DNA of 48,250 nucleotides from NCBI GenBank assembly GCA_903870145.1, contig CAIQBO010000017.1, positions 1-48,250 of the forward strand. The letters run 5' to 3'. The stretch is from an uncultured Burkholderiales bacterium. GTDB taxonomy: Bacteria; Pseudomonadota; Gammaproteobacteria; Burkholderiales; Burkholderiaceae_C. Below are positions 8,304 through 17,551 of the stretch, piece after piece (the first letter of the stretch is position 1; each line of letters starts with the position of its first letter). The notes below the pieces were generated by a model, which did no database searches, had not been told where the DNA came from, and worked only from the letters and a program-made list of their open reading frames with translations. The position numbers and the translations under genes were made by a program.

Positions 8304-9041
8304 ATGAACACATTCTTTGACAGCGCGCGCACTGCGCTGGAACTCATCACAACGCTGAACCCGGGTCTTTGGAGCATCGTGGGGCGGTCCTTGGCCGTCA
8401 GCGCCACGGCCTGCTTGATAGGCTGCGCCATGGGCGTTTTGTGCGGTGCATGGCTGGGGGTTGCACACTTCAGGGGGCGTGGCGCCGTGTTGACCCTTTT
8501 AAACACTTTGCTGGCCCTGCCATCGGTGGTGGTGGGCTTGTTGATTTATTTGTTGCTTTCTCGAACGGGGCCTTTGGGCTTTTTGGGTTGGCTTTTCAGC
8601 TTCAAGGCCATGGTTCTAGCCCAAGTGGTGCTGGTCTTGCCGGTGGCCGCGGCTTTGACGCGGCAAGTGGTGGAGGACGCTGAAAATGCGCACGGTGAGC
8701 AATGGACTTCCTTGGGCGCCGGAGATGCATTTCGCGCCATGCTGCTGGCTTTCAACGAACGTTTTGCCTTGCTCACTGTGGTGGTGGCTTGTTTTGGGCG
8801 GGCCATTTCAGAAGTCGGTGCTGTGATGGTGGTGGGCGGAAATATCGAAGGCTTTACCCGCGTCATGACCACAGCCATTGCACTTGAAACCAGCAAAGGT
8901 GATTTGCCTTTGGCACTGGCCTTGGGATTGGTGCTGCTGCTGGTGGTGGGCTTGCTCAATGCGCTCATGGCAGGTCTGCGGGCTTGGCGCAAAGATCACT
9001 TGGAGCGCGGTCAAGCAGGACTTCGAGGGTGGGTGGCATGA
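8304..9041 (+). CDS. tupB: Tungstate-type ABC transporter permease TupB
   Basis: Inner-membrane permease of a TupABC-type oxyanion importer, 245 residues with about five to six helices. Recognisable family segments are LTLLNTLLALPSVVVGLLIY, ATP-binding-subunit contact loop VVEDAENAHGEQWTSLGAGD, and CFGRAISEVGAVMVVGGNIE near the C-terminal third, followed by VMTTAIALETSKGDLPLALA. No strong Shine-Dalgarno sequence precedes the ATG; the region is occupied by a palindrome. Its stop overlaps the tupC start (ATGA). The TupB versus other sulfate/molybdate-type permease call is supported by the adjacent TupA-like binding protein. Confidence 0.88.
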   Translation: MNTFFDSARTALELITTLNPGLWSIVGRSLAVSATACLIGCAMGVLCGAWLGVAHFRGRGAVLTLLNTLLALPSVVVGLLIYLLLSRTGPLGFLGWLFSFKAMVLAQVVLVLPVAAALTRQVVEDAENAHGEQWTSLGAGDAFRAMLLAFNERFALLTVVVACFGRAISEVGAVMVVGGNIEGFTRVMTTAIALETSKGDLPLALALGLVLLLVVGLLNALMAGLRAWRKDHLERGQAGLRGWVA

Positions 9042-9754
9042 AGCCTGCGCTATTGTCATTGCACCAAGTCGATTTGAACTTGGGCGGCGTGCCAGCTTTG
9101 AGCGCTGTCACGCTGCGCATTGAGGCGGGCGAGCGTGTGGCATTGGTGGGTGCCAATGGTTCGGGCAAGAGCAGTTTGCTCAGGGTCTTGCATGGCTTGC
9201 GCGCACCGACTCGTGGCGTTTTCGAGAGAACGCCCTGCCGCCAAGCCATGCTGTTCCAACGTCCGCATATGTTGCGCGCCACTGCTTTGCAAAATGTGGC
9301 GCTTGGCTTGTGGTTGGACCGTACATTGGCATTGAGTTGGCGCACAGCACAAACCCGCGCGCTACAGGCTTTGTCGCAAGTGGGTTTGGCGGGTGTACAG
9401 CAGCAAAATGCAGCGACTTTGTCGGGCGGACAGCAGCAGCGTTTGGCGCTGGCACGGGCTTGGGCACGCGAGCCAGAGCTGCTGTTTTTGGACGAGCCCA
9501 CTGCGAGCTTAGACCCGCCTGCCAAGCGCGAAGTCGAAGCCTTGGTGCAGAGCATGACGCTGGACGCCAAACCTGTGACGCTGGTGTTTGCCAGCCACAA
9601 CTTGGGCCAGGTCAAGCGCTGGGCCACCCGCGTGATTTACCTGGAGCAAGGCCAAGTATTGGCTGACTTGCCGATGGTCCAATTTTTTGATTCGGAATGC
9701 TTGCGTCAGCACAGCCCCCAAGCGCTTTTATTTGTTCAAGGAGAAACCTCATGA
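9038..9754 (+). CDS. tupC: Tungstate-type ABC transporter ATP-binding protein TupC
   Basis: ATPase that energises the TupB permease, 238 residues. Walker A is GANGSGKSS (residues 38-46), the ABC signature LSGGQQQ (128-134), Walker B LLFLDEP (148-154), and the H-loop lies in FASHNLGQ. It starts inside the tupB stop and its own stop overlaps the tupA start, so all three genes are translationally coupled. It has no C-terminal TOBE domain, unlike ModC, which supports TupC over ModC. Confidence 0.9.
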   Translation: MKPALLSLHQVDLNLGGVPALSAVTLRIEAGERVALVGANGSGKSSLLRVLHGLRAPTRGVFERTPCRQAMLFQRPHMLRATALQNVALGLWLDRTLALSWRTAQTRALQALSQVGLAGVQQQNAATLSGGQQQRLALARAWAREPELLFLDEPTASLDPPAKREVEALVQSMTLDAKPVTLVFASHNLGQVKRWATRVIYLEQGQVLADLPMVQFFDSECLRQHSPQALLFVQGETS

Positions 9755-10566
9755 AATTATTTTTACGCAGTGTGTTGGTCGCGGCAGTGTGTCTGGGCGC
9801 AGGCTTTCAGGGCACGCAGGCCATGGCGCAATCGATCGTGATGTCGTCCACCACGTCGACCGAACAGTCGGGTTTGTTTACCCACCTTTTGCCCGAGTTC
9901 AAAAAGGCCAGCGGCATTGACATCAAAGTGGTGGCTCTTGGCACCGGGCAAGCCTTGGACATGGCGCGCCGCGGTGACGCGGATGTGGTCTTTGTGCACG
10001 ACCAAGCAGCCGAAGAGAAATTTCTGGCCGAAGGATTTGGTCTCCAACGTTTTGCCGTGATGTACAACGACTTTGTGGTGGTCGGCCCCCAAGCAGACCC
10101 TGCCGGTGTGCGGGGCAATGACATTGCGGCGGCGTTGAAAAAAATCTCAACCAACCATACCGCGTTCATTTCACGAGGTGACAAAAGCGGCACACATGCT
10201 GCCGAGTTGCGCTTTTGGCAGCAAGCGGGCTTGGCTGCACAAAAGGGCAGTGGATACCGCGAATGCGGCTGCGGCATGGGCCCCGCATTGAACATTGCGG
10301 CATCCTCTGGCGCATATGTGCTGACCGATAGAGGGACTTGGCTGAACTTTAAAAACCGTGCAGATTTGAAAGTCTTGGTCGAGGGTGATGCGCGTTTGTT
10401 CAATCAATATGGAGTGATGGTGGTCAACCCAGCCAAGCACCCGCAAGTCAAACTGGCCGAAGCGAAAAAATTTGTCGACTGGGTGATCTCGCCCGTGGGG
10501 CAGTCGGTCATTGCCGCCTACAAAATTGGCGGTGAATCGGTTTTTTTCCCCAACGCCAACAAGTAA
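9751..10566 (+). CDS. tupA: Tungstate-type ABC transporter substrate-binding protein TupA
   Basis: Periplasmic oxyanion-binding protein of 271 residues. I chose the ATG at 9751, which has an AAGGAG ribosome-binding site and is followed by a Sec signal peptide (MKLFLRSVLV through AMAQ, about residue 27). The mature protein begins with VMSSTTSTEQSGLF, the serine/threonine anion-binding motif typical of TupA, and contains GTGQALDMARRGDADVVFVH and SRGDKSGTH. In studied TupA proteins this motif gives high affinity for tungstate, often also binding molybdate. Selectivity cannot be told here. It converges on xdhC with only 16 bases between stops. Confidence 0.9.
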   Translation: MKLFLRSVLVAAVCLGAGFQGTQAMAQSIVMSSTTSTEQSGLFTHLLPEFKKASGIDIKVVALGTGQALDMARRGDADVVFVHDQAAEEKFLAEGFGLQRFAVMYNDFVVVGPQADPAGVRGNDIAAALKKISTNHTAFISRGDKSGTHAAELRFWQQAGLAAQKGSGYRECGCGMGPALNIAASSGAYVLTDRGTWLNFKNRADLKVLVEGDARLFNQYGVMVVNPAKHPQVKLAEAKKFVDWVISPVGQSVIAAYKIGGESVFFPNANK

Positions 10567-10582
10567 ATTCAAATGCGGCTTT

Positions 10583-11623
10583 TCAGCGCCCAGTGAAACA
10601 CACGGGTGCTGACGGATCAACCTCAAGTCCGGCCTGTGCATTTTTGGCGTGTGCCACGTTCATATCGCGTGGCAAGGAAACGCCATTTTTGACGGCCAAA
10701 ACTTCGGCCATGATGCTCACCGCAATCTCAGCAGGCGTTTTACTGCCGATGTAAATGCCAATGGGGCCTCGCAGGCGTGCCAGCGACTCAGGGGTTTGCG
10801 CAAAGTGCTCGATCATGCGCAGTTGACGCAATTGGTTGTTGCGCCGCGAACCAATGGCGCCAATGTAGAACGCTTGCGTTTCCAGCGCCTCAAGCAAGGC
10901 CAGATCGTCAAGTTTGGGGTCGTGCGTCAAGGCGATCACGCAGCTTCTGCGGTCGGGTTTGAAGGCTTTGACCAAATCGTCTGGCATGTCGCTTTTCACG
11001 CTCACGCCCGCCACAGACCATGCACCGCGATACTCTTCACGTGGGTCGCACACCGTCACAGCAAAGCCGTTGAACAAGGCCATGGTGGCCAAGTACTCGG
11101 TCATTTGGCCCGCGCCAATCAAGAGCATGCGGTACTCAGGGCCAAAGCTGTTGACCAATTGGTGCTCGTCAATTTGCAAAGCCAATGGCGCATCACTTTG
11201 GGCCAGTGTCACAGCGCCCGTGTGCAAGTCGGTGCAGCGCTGCATCAGGCGTCCTTGCTCTAAGGCTCGAATCAATTCGCCCAAGGCCTGTGCGTCGGGA
11301 TTGAATTCAAGCAGCAGCTCCAAAGTGCCGCCGCAAGGCAAGCCAAAGCGGTGCGCCTCGTCGGCGCTGATGCCGTATTTCAAGAGCTGAGGTGGACTGT
11401 CAGTGATGACGTTGACTTTGCTGTACTGCGCGATCAAATCGTCTTCAATGCAGCCGCCTGAGACCGATCCGACCACGGCGCCTGTTTCGCACAAAGCCAT
11501 GATCGAGCCCACGGGCCTGGGCGATGATCCCCAAGTGCGCACCACAGTGGTCAAGAGCGCGCGTTGCCCGCTTTGGCGCCACGCCTGAAGGGTTCTTAAA
11601 ACAACGATGTCTAAGTTTTCCAT
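10583..11623 (-). CDS. xdhC: XdhC/CoxI/CoxF family molybdenum cofactor maturation protein
   Basis: XdhC-family protein, which binds molybdenum cofactor and helps sulfurate and insert it into molybdenum hydroxylases. From the ATG at 11623 (GGAG eight bases upstream) it has 346 residues. The N-terminal XdhC/CoxI domain contains VRTWGSSPRPVGSIMAL, GSVSGGCIEDDLI and the conserved cysteine motif LPCGGTLELLLE. The C-terminal Rossmann domain begins LLIGAGQMTEYLA and carries ALTHDPKLDDLAL and IGAIGSRRN. Last gene of the minus-strand coxSLMDEG operon, 22 bases after coxG. Its position makes it the dedicated maturation factor for this CoxL. Confidence 0.9.
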   Translation of the reverse strand: MENLDIVVLRTLQAWRQSGQRALLTTVVRTWGSSPRPVGSIMALCETGAVVGSVSGGCIEDDLIAQYSKVNVITDSPPQLLKYGISADEAHRFGLPCGGTLELLLEFNPDAQALGELIRALEQGRLMQRCTDLHTGAVTLAQSDAPLALQIDEHQLVNSFGPEYRMLLIGAGQMTEYLATMALFNGFAVTVCDPREEYRGAWSVAGVSVKSDMPDDLVKAFKPDRRSCVIALTHDPKLDDLALLEALETQAFYIGAIGSRRNNQLRQLRMIEHFAQTPESLARLRGPIGIYIGSKTPAEIAVSIMAEVLAVKNGVSLPRDMNVAHAKNAQAGLEVDPSAPVCFTGR

Positions 11624-11645
11624 GACGCACTCCAAGTGGTGCAGT

Positions 11646-12212
11646 TCAGCGCGCCAAAGTCCAGACGGCCGCCATGGCCACCGCCAAGGCCAACCATGTC
11701 CAGGTTGGAATTTTGTGAGCTGATGCGGCGATGGTATCGCTGGTCGAGTCAACTTTTTGAGCAGCTGGGTAACGATCCTGAAGGGCTTTCTCGAAGCGTT
11801 TGAAAAAATCTTCAGCCAAAGATTTGGCTGCACCATCGATCAAGCGTTGACCCAGTTGGGCCAATTTGCCGCCCACGGTGGAGTGCACGCTGTAATTCAA
11901 CTCGCAGCCATCGGCGTGGGGTTGCAAAGCAACTTTGGACTCGCCTTTGCCAAAACCAGCCACGCCGCCTTGGGCTTCAAATTGCAACGCATACGAAGTG
12001 GGGGCTTGGATGTCAGACAAACTGACTTTGCCTGAAAATTTGGCGGAGACGGGGCCAATTTTGATGGCCACGCCCACGTTGTAAATGTTCTCGGCGCTGA
12101 CTTCAAATTTCTCACACCCCGGGATGCAGGCTTTTAATATTTCAGGGTCGTTCAAGGCGGCCCAAGCCTGCGCCTGTGTGACGTTCAAAATGCGTTGGCC
12201 TTGCATGTCCAT
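11646..12212 (-). CDS. coxG: CoxG family protein (SRPBCC fold, membrane-anchored)
   Basis: CoxG-type protein of 188 residues: a START/SRPBCC domain (residues 1-about 145; ACIPGCEKFE, GPVSAKFSGKVSLSD, VGGKLAQLGQRLIDGAAKSL) followed by a linker and a C-terminal hydrophobic helix (WTWLALAVAMAAVWTLAR). In carboxydotrophs CoxG helps hold CO dehydrogenase at the membrane, with hydrophobic ligand binding also suggested for homologues. Here it lies 15 bases after coxE. The membrane tail suggests it recruits the molybdenum hydroxylase to the respiratory chain. Confidence 0.88.
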   Translation of the reverse strand: MDMQGQRILNVTQAQAWAALNDPEILKACIPGCEKFEVSAENIYNVGVAIKIGPVSAKFSGKVSLSDIQAPTSYALQFEAQGGVAGFGKGESKVALQPHADGCELNYSVHSTVGGKLAQLGQRLIDGAAKSLAEDFFKRFEKALQDRYPAAQKVDSTSDTIAASAHKIPTWTWLALAVAMAAVWTLAR

Positions 12213-12227
12213 GTTCGGTCTCCAAAA

Positions 12228-13403
12228 TTATGTTTTCAAAAGTTTTGCCATGGCTTGGGCCAAGTCTTCCAGGCGCGACAAATTGTGAATCGCCAACATG
12301 CCCTTGGCGTGCCGGTGCAAAACGCTGGCACCCGTTGCCAATGGAGCATAGCCTTCAAAGCGAAGCAATGGGTTCAGCCACAGCAAACTTCGCGAGTGAC
12401 GTTTGAGCCAGATCAATTCAGATTCCAACTCTTGTGCATCCCCCGTGTCCAAGCCGTCGCTGATCAGCAGCACGACGGTGCGCCGGCCGATCAAATCACG
12501 CGAGTGCGATTGACGCAATTGTGCCAAAGAATACCCCAAACGTGTGCCCCCTGCAAAGTCGGCAATTTGCTGATTGGCTGCTTGCAGCATCAGATCGCTG
12601 TCACGCAGCTTGAAAGCGGCATTCAAGTCTGTCAGGCCCGTTCCAAAAGCGTAAACGCGCCGCGGTGTTTGCCTTGTGGCTTGATGCAAGAAAGCCAAGA
12701 GCAAACGCGCATAACGCTCCATCGAGCCCGAGATGTCCACCAAGATCAGCAAAGGCAATGCTTGCGGCCGCCTTTGAAGGCGCAGCAAATTCAGGACCTC
12801 CCCGCCGTGGCGAGACGCCATGCGCAGGGTGCGCGGCCAGTCGATGCGTTGGCCGCGCGCCCCAGAGCGGGTGCGCCGGCCTTGAATGCGCGGCAAGGGC
12901 AGGGCGGTGTTGCGCGCCAAATGTTCGACCAATTTGAATTCGCTGGCACTCAAGCTTTGAAAATCGGCATGCTGCAAACTTTGCCTTTGACTGGCGCTCA
13001 TGGCCGCATCAAACTTCACTTCGTCTTCTTTGGGCGTTTTATTTTCTTTGGACTTTGACACTGCTGCCAAGGCTTCTTGCACGCGTGCTTTGCGCGGCAC
13101 GGCGGGTGCTTTGGCGGGTGCTTTGGGCAGCATCTGCATGAGCAGTTGCTTGGTCAGTTCGGGGTCTTTGAAGTAGGCCGCAAACAATTGCTGAAAGACT
13201 TCCAAGTCTTGCTGCCGACTGACCAGCACAGACTGCAGTGCGGCAGCAAAATCATCTTTGCGCGACAAGCCCACACACTGCGCCGACTCAATGGCCAAGC
13301 TGATACGAGAGGCGTCCACCTGCAGTCCGGCACGGCGCAACATGCGCCCAAAGCCGGTGATGTTGTCGCTTAATTTGCCGCTGCGGGCATCTCCTAAAAG
13401 CAT
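12228..13403 (-). CDS. coxE: CoxE family von Willebrand factor A domain protein
   Basis: CoxE-type maturation partner of the CoxD AAA+ ATPase, 391 residues. The N-terminal helical region (FGRMLRRAGLQVDASRISLA) leads to a Lys/Ala/Pro-rich linker (about 92-130) and then a VWA domain. The metal-ion-dependent adhesion site is DISGSM (residues 223-228), with SDGLDT at 315-320 as the second loop. MoxR-VWA pairs act as metal-cofactor insertion chaperones. In Oligotropha CoxD/E are needed for building the Mo-Cu site. Starts 31 bases after the coxD stop. Confidence 0.9.
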   Translation of the reverse strand: MLLGDARSGKLSDNITGFGRMLRRAGLQVDASRISLAIESAQCVGLSRKDDFAAALQSVLVSRQQDLEVFQQLFAAYFKDPELTKQLLMQMLPKAPAKAPAVPRKARVQEALAAVSKSKENKTPKEDEVKFDAAMSASQRQSLQHADFQSLSASEFKLVEHLARNTALPLPRIQGRRTRSGARGQRIDWPRTLRMASRHGGEVLNLLRLQRRPQALPLLILVDISGSMERYARLLLAFLHQATRQTPRRVYAFGTGLTDLNAAFKLRDSDLMLQAANQQIADFAGGTRLGYSLAQLRQSHSRDLIGRRTVVLLISDGLDTGDAQELESELIWLKRHSRSLLWLNPLLRFEGYAPLATGASVLHRHAKGMLAIHNLSRLEDLAQAMAKLLKT

Positions 13404-13434
13404 GGTGTGAAATCTTGAGGAATAAACCCAACCT

Positions 13435-14343
13435 TTAGATTTGCGGGGCTTGCGGCAGCAGCAACTCGTCGATCAAAGGGCCTAAGGCGGCCACGTCTTC
13501 GCGCTGCTTGAATAAAATGCCCACAGTGTCTTGGACCACTTCAGAGTCTAGGGTCAGGGTGTCTAAAGCCACCAAGGCTTTGGCCCATTCAACGCTTTCT
13601 GCAATGCCAGGCGCACGTTGAAATGCGTTGACGAAGGGCTGGCTGCGCAGACGGCCAACAAACTGCGCCACTTGCTCTGTCAGGTGCGCGCTGGCGCCAG
13701 GCACTTGCGAGCGCACCACCGCCAATTCGCGCTCGCGATCGGGGTAGTCCATCCATTGGTACAAGCACCTGCGCTTGACGGCGTCGTTCAACTCACGGGT
13801 GCGGTTGCTGGTCAAAATAGTCACGGGTGTGGCTTGTGCCTTGAGTGTGCCCAACTCCGGAATACTCACTTGGTATTCACCCAAGTATTCGAGTAAGAAA
13901 GCTTCAAATGGCTCGTCTGCACGGTCAACTTCATCGATCAACAAAAGCGCACCGGGCGCTGGGGTTTGCAAGGCTTGCAGCAAAGGCCGGCGCACCAAGT
14001 AGCGCTCTTGGTAGACCTCGCGCTCCACATCGTGTGCCGAGGCGTTGTGCTGGGCCGCGCGCATGTGCAGCAATTGCGCAGCGTGGTTCCACTCGTAAAG
14101 CGCCTCGCGTTGCTCCATGCCGTCGTAGCATTGCAAGCGAATCAGGGGACGCCCCAGCACCTTGGCCAAGGCTTTGGCCAGTTCGGTTTTGCCCACACCC
14201 GGTTCGCCCTCGAGCAGCAAGGGCCGCTCTAAACGCAGGCTCAAAAAAACGGCGGTGATGAGCCGCCGTTCTGCGAAATAGCCCACACCCTCGAGGGCTT
14301 GGGCCAAATCGTTGATTGAATTGAAACTGTCTGTTGCTGTCAT
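13435..14343 (-). CDS. coxD: CoxD family MoxR-type AAA+ ATPase
   Basis: MoxR-subfamily AAA+ ATPase of 302 residues. Walker A is GEPGVGKTE (46-54), Walker B LLLIDE (133-138), sensor 1 TILTSNRTREL, and the sensor-2 region follows in the C-terminal lid. In the CO dehydrogenase system the CoxD homologue is required to install sulfur and copper at the active site. Its start overlaps the coxM stop (ATGA), so the two are coupled. Its presence beside a CoxL that lacks the copper-binding cysteine implies a wider maturation role. Confidence 0.92.
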   Translation of the reverse strand: MTATDSFNSINDLAQALEGVGYFAERRLITAVFLSLRLERPLLLEGEPGVGKTELAKALAKVLGRPLIRLQCYDGMEQREALYEWNHAAQLLHMRAAQHNASAHDVEREVYQERYLVRRPLLQALQTPAPGALLLIDEVDRADEPFEAFLLEYLGEYQVSIPELGTLKAQATPVTILTSNRTRELNDAVKRRCLYQWMDYPDRERELAVVRSQVPGASAHLTEQVAQFVGRLRSQPFVNAFQRAPGIAESVEWAKALVALDTLTLDSEVVQDTVGILFKQREDVAALGPLIDELLLPQAPQI

Positions 14344-15131
14344 CCGTTGGCCTGTTTCACCGCCCTTTGAGTTTGCACGCTGATCATGTGAGCCCGGTAG
14401 GCTTTGGATGCGTGCAGGTCGGCATTGAGTTCGCTAGAGTCTACCGCGACGCCGGCAGCCGCTTCGGGCGTGAAACTCTTGCTCAGCGCAGCTTCCAGGC
14501 CCGCATGGCGGAACACACCGTTGCCGGCGCCCGTGATGGCCACGCGTGCACCCGAGCCCGATTGCGCCACAAACACTCCCACCAAAGCGAAACGCGATGC
14601 AGGTTGGCGAAATTTGGCGTAAGCCGCTTTCTGTGGAATGGGGAAACTGACCGATGTGATCAACTCACCAGCTTGCAGCGCGGTGGCGAACATGCCTTGA
14701 AAAAAATCATCGGCTGCGATGGCGCGGCGGTCGGTGTGCACCGTAGCGCCCAAGGCCAACAAGGCGCTGGGGTAGCAGGCTGCAGGGTCGTTGTTGGCCA
14801 CTGAGCCCCCTAGGGTGCCCATGGCGCGCACTTGCCGGTCGCCAATGCCATCGGCCAAGGCTGCCAAAGCGGGGATCAATTTTTTGACATCGGCGTTGTC
14901 GGCCACGTCTTGGTGGCGTGTCATGGCGCCAATGACCAAGTTGTTGCCGTCTTTTTGGATGCCGGCCAAGCCGCTGATGGCAGCCAAATCAACCAAAGTA
15001 TCGGGCTGTTGCAAGCGCTGCTTCATGGCCGCGATCATGGTTTGGCCACCTGCCAAAACCTGTCCGCCAGCTTGCGCTAGTTTTTGGGCGTCGGCCAAGG
15101 AGGCGGGGCGTTCGTATTTGAAAGTGTACAT
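14340..15131 (-). CDS. coxM: Molybdenum hydroxylase medium (FAD-binding) subunit, CoxM family
   Basis: FAD-binding subunit that passes electrons from the [2Fe-2S] subunit to quinone or another acceptor, 263 residues. Start placed at the ATG beginning MYTFKYERPASLADA, preceded by GGAG at eight bases; the frame is open further upstream. FAD motifs are AGGQTMIAAMKQR (isoalloxazine/pyrophosphate contacts) and the TLGGSVANNDPAACYPSALL segment, close to the canonical TIGGG/AGGQ pair. Lies 34 bases after coxL and overlaps coxD. Confidence 0.9.
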   Translation of the reverse strand: MYTFKYERPASLADAQKLAQAGGQVLAGGQTMIAAMKQRLQQPDTLVDLAAISGLAGIQKDGNNLVIGAMTRHQDVADNADVKKLIPALAALADGIGDRQVRAMGTLGGSVANNDPAACYPSALLALGATVHTDRRAIAADDFFQGMFATALQAGELITSVSFPIPQKAAYAKFRQPASRFALVGVFVAQSGSGARVAITGAGNGVFRHAGLEAALSKSFTPEAAAGVAVDSSELNADLHASKAYRAHMISVQTQRAVKQANG

Positions 15132-15165
15132 GTGTAATCTCCGAATTGCTTGATCGAATGCTGAG

Positions 15166-17541
15166 TTAGGCTTTGGCCGATTGGATGGCGGCCCAGACAC
15201 GGTGCGGTGTGGCAGGCATATCGAAGTCTTTCACGCCCAAGGGTGCCAAAGCGCTCAGCACCGCATTGATCACCGCTGGTGGTGAGCCAATGGCGCCGGC
15301 CTCTCCGCAACCCTTGGTGCCCAAGGGGTTGGTGGTGCAAGGCGTGCAGACATGGCCCAGGGCAAACTCTGGGAAGTCGTCCGCGCGCGGCATGGTGTAG
15401 TCCATGAAAGAGCCGGTCAAGAGCTGGCCTGTTTCGCGGTCATAGACGCAGTTTTCCATCATGGCTTGGCCAATGCCTTGGACCAGACCACCGTGCACTT
15501 GGCCTTCCACAATCATGGGGTTGATGATGGTGCCAAAGTCGTCTACGGCTGTGAATTTGTCAACGCGAACCACGCCTGTTTGCGGGTCAATTTCAACTTC
15601 GCAAATGTAGGTGCCTGCAGGGAATGTGAAATTCAGCGGGTCGTAGAAAGCAGTTTCGTTCAGGCCAGGCTCCAGCTTGTCGAGGGGGTAGTTGTGCGGC
15701 ACATAAGCCGTCAGGGCCACTTGTCCAAATGGGATTTTTTTGTCGGTGCCTTTGACGCTGAATTCGCCGTTGGCAAAATCGATGTCGGCATCGCCCGCTT
15801 CCATCAAGTGAGCCGCAATTTTCTTGGCTTTGGATTCGATTTTGTCCAGCGCCCGCATGATGGCAGCGCCGCCCACCGAGATCGAGCGTGAGCCATAAGT
15901 GCCCATGCCAAAAGGCACACGCCCGGTATCGCCATGCACGATGTCAACGTTTTCCACCGGAATGCCCAAGCGTGCAGCCACCACCTGCGCAAATGTGGTT
16001 TCGTGGCCTTGGCCATGGCTGTGCGAGCCAGTAAAGACCGTCACGCTGCCGGTGGGGTGAACGCGCACTTCGCCGCATTCAAACAGGCCTGCGCGCGCGC
16101 CCAGGGCTCCCGCCACATTGCTGGGCGCAATCCCGCAAGCTTCGATGTAACTGGAGTAGCCAATGCCGCGCAGCAAGCCCTTGGCTTGACTGGCCGCTTT
16201 GCGGGCTTCAAACCCCGCCACATTGCCCAGCTCTTTGGCTTGGTTCATGCAGGCGTGGAAATCACCCGTGTCGTATTGCAGTGCCACCGGTGTTTGGTAG
16301 GGGAACTGGGTGATGAAGTTTTGGCTTCGAATCGCGTCTTGGCTCATGCCCAGCTCAAAAGCGGCGCGCGTGACAATGCGCTCGAGCAAGTAGGAGGCCT
16401 CGGGGCGGCCTGCACCGCGGTAGGCGTCGACGGGGGCGGTGTTGGTGAACCAAGCGTCTACTTCCACATAAACCTGCGGCGTGTTGTATTGCCCGGCCAG
16501 CAATGTGGCGTACAAAATAGTGGGCACAGCAGTGGAAAAGGTGGACAAATAAGCGCCCAAATTGGCGTCGGTGTGCACCTTCAGTGCCAAGAAATTACCC
16601 GCTTTGTCCAGCGCCAATTCGGCGTGGCTGGAATGGTCGCGGCCGTGCGCATCGCACAAGAACGCTTCAGCTCGGTCGCAATTCCATTTGATGTTGCGGT
16701 TGAGTTTCTTGGAAGCCCATGTGAGGCACACATCTTCGGCGTAGAGGTAAATTTTGGAGCCAAAACCACCGCCCACATCGGGTGCAATCACGCGCACTTT
16801 GTGCTCAGGCAAGCCCAATACAAAGGCCGTCATGAGCAAGCGCTCGACGTGCGGGTTTTGGTTGGAAACGTACAGTGTGTACTCGTCGCTGGCACGGTTG
16901 TAAGAGCCGATCGCAGCGCGTGGCTCCATGGGGTTGGGCACCAAGCGGTTGTTGAGCAAGTCCAGTTTGGTCACGTGCGCTGCGCCAGCAAAGGCGGCAT
17001 CTACCGCCGCTTTGTCGCCAATGGCCCAGTTGTAGCAATGGTTATCAGGCGCTTCGGTGTGCAAGGCGCTGCCTTTTTGGGCGTCGCGCACGTCGACCAC
17101 GGCGGGCAGGACTTCGTAGTCAACTTCAACCAACTCGGCGGCGTTTTTAGCCTGCTCTAATGTTTCAGCAACAACCATGGCCACATGGTCGCCCACATAG
17201 CGCACTTTGCCGTTGGCCAAAATCGGGTGCGGCGGCTCCTTCATGGGTTGGCCGCTGGTGTCGTTGATCAGCCAACCGCAAGGCAGGCCGTTGATTTTGG
17301 CGTCGACCACATCGGGGCCGTCCAAAATCGCCACCACACCAGGTGCGGCCAAAGCGGCTGTTTTGCGGATGCTTTTGATGTTGGCATGGGCATGCGGTGA
17401 GCGCACAAACACGGCGTGCGTCATGTTGGCCAAGTTGATGTCGTCGGTGTAGTTGCCAGCGCCCGTCAAAAAGCGATAGTCTTCTTTGCGGCGAACGGAT
17501 TCGCCGATGTGTGGCAGTTTGGAAAAATCAGATGCACCCAT
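15166..17541 (-). CDS. coxL: Molybdenum hydroxylase large subunit, form II CoxL-like
   Basis: Molybdopterin-cytosine-dinucleotide-binding catalytic subunit, 791 residues, xanthine oxidase superfamily. The moco-binding region includes [11 protein letters not shown] (near 255-265), [13 protein letters not shown] (505-517) and the C-terminal [14 protein letters not shown] with the catalytic glutamate at E747. The active-site loop reads AYRGAGR at 373-379. Form I (true CO dehydrogenase) has AYXCSFR there, with a copper-binding cysteine at the fourth position; here that residue is G376. This makes it a form II enzyme of uncertain substrate, more likely hydroxylating an organic molecule than oxidising CO. 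10 bases after coxS. The gene symbol follows family naming only. Confidence 0.93.
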   Translation of the reverse strand: MGASDFSKLPHIGESVRRKEDYRFLTGAGNYTDDINLANMTHAVFVRSPHAHANIKSIRKTAALAAPGVVAILDGPDVVDAKINGLPCGWLINDTSGQPMKEPPHPILANGKVRYVGDHVAMVVAETLEQAKNAAELVEVDYEVLPAVVDVRDAQKGSALHTEAPDNHCYNWAIGDKAAVDAAFAGAAHVTKLDLLNNRLVPNPMEPRAAIGSYNRASDEYTLYVSNQNPHVERLLMTAFVLGLPEHKVRVIAPDVGGGFGSKIYLYAEDVCLTWASKKLNRNIKWNCDRAEAFLCDAHGRDHSSHAELALDKAGNFLALKVHTDANLGAYLSTFSTAVPTILYATLLAGQYNTPQVYVEVDAWFTNTAPVDAYRGAGRPEASYLLERIVTRAAFELGMSQDAIRSQNFITQFPYQTPVALQYDTGDFHACMNQAKELGNVAGFEARKAASQAKGLLRGIGYSSYIEACGIAPSNVAGALGARAGLFECGEVRVHPTGSVTVFTGSHSHGQGHETTFAQVVAARLGIPVENVDIVHGDTGRVPFGMGTYGSRSISVGGAAIMRALDKIESKAKKIAAHLMEAGDADIDFANGEFSVKGTDKKIPFGQVALTAYVPHNYPLDKLEPGLNETAFYDPLNFTFPAGTYICEVEIDPQTGVVRVDKFTAVDDFGTIINPMIVEGQVHGGLVQGIGQAMMENCVYDRETGQLLTGSFMDYTMPRADDFPEFALGHVCTPCTTNPLGTKGCGEAGAIGSPPAVINAVLSALAPLGVKDFDMPATPHRVWAAIQSAKA

Positions 17542-17551
17542 GATCGGCTCC

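Noticed and set aside
15934..17160. 408-residue open frame on the plus strand
   Set aside because: Antisense to coxL, which has clear family motifs throughout; no domain recognised in the shadow frame.
15166..17541. True (form I) aerobic CO dehydrogenase
   Set aside because: The active-site loop is AYRGAGR, without the Cu-binding cysteine of the form I AYXCSFR motif.
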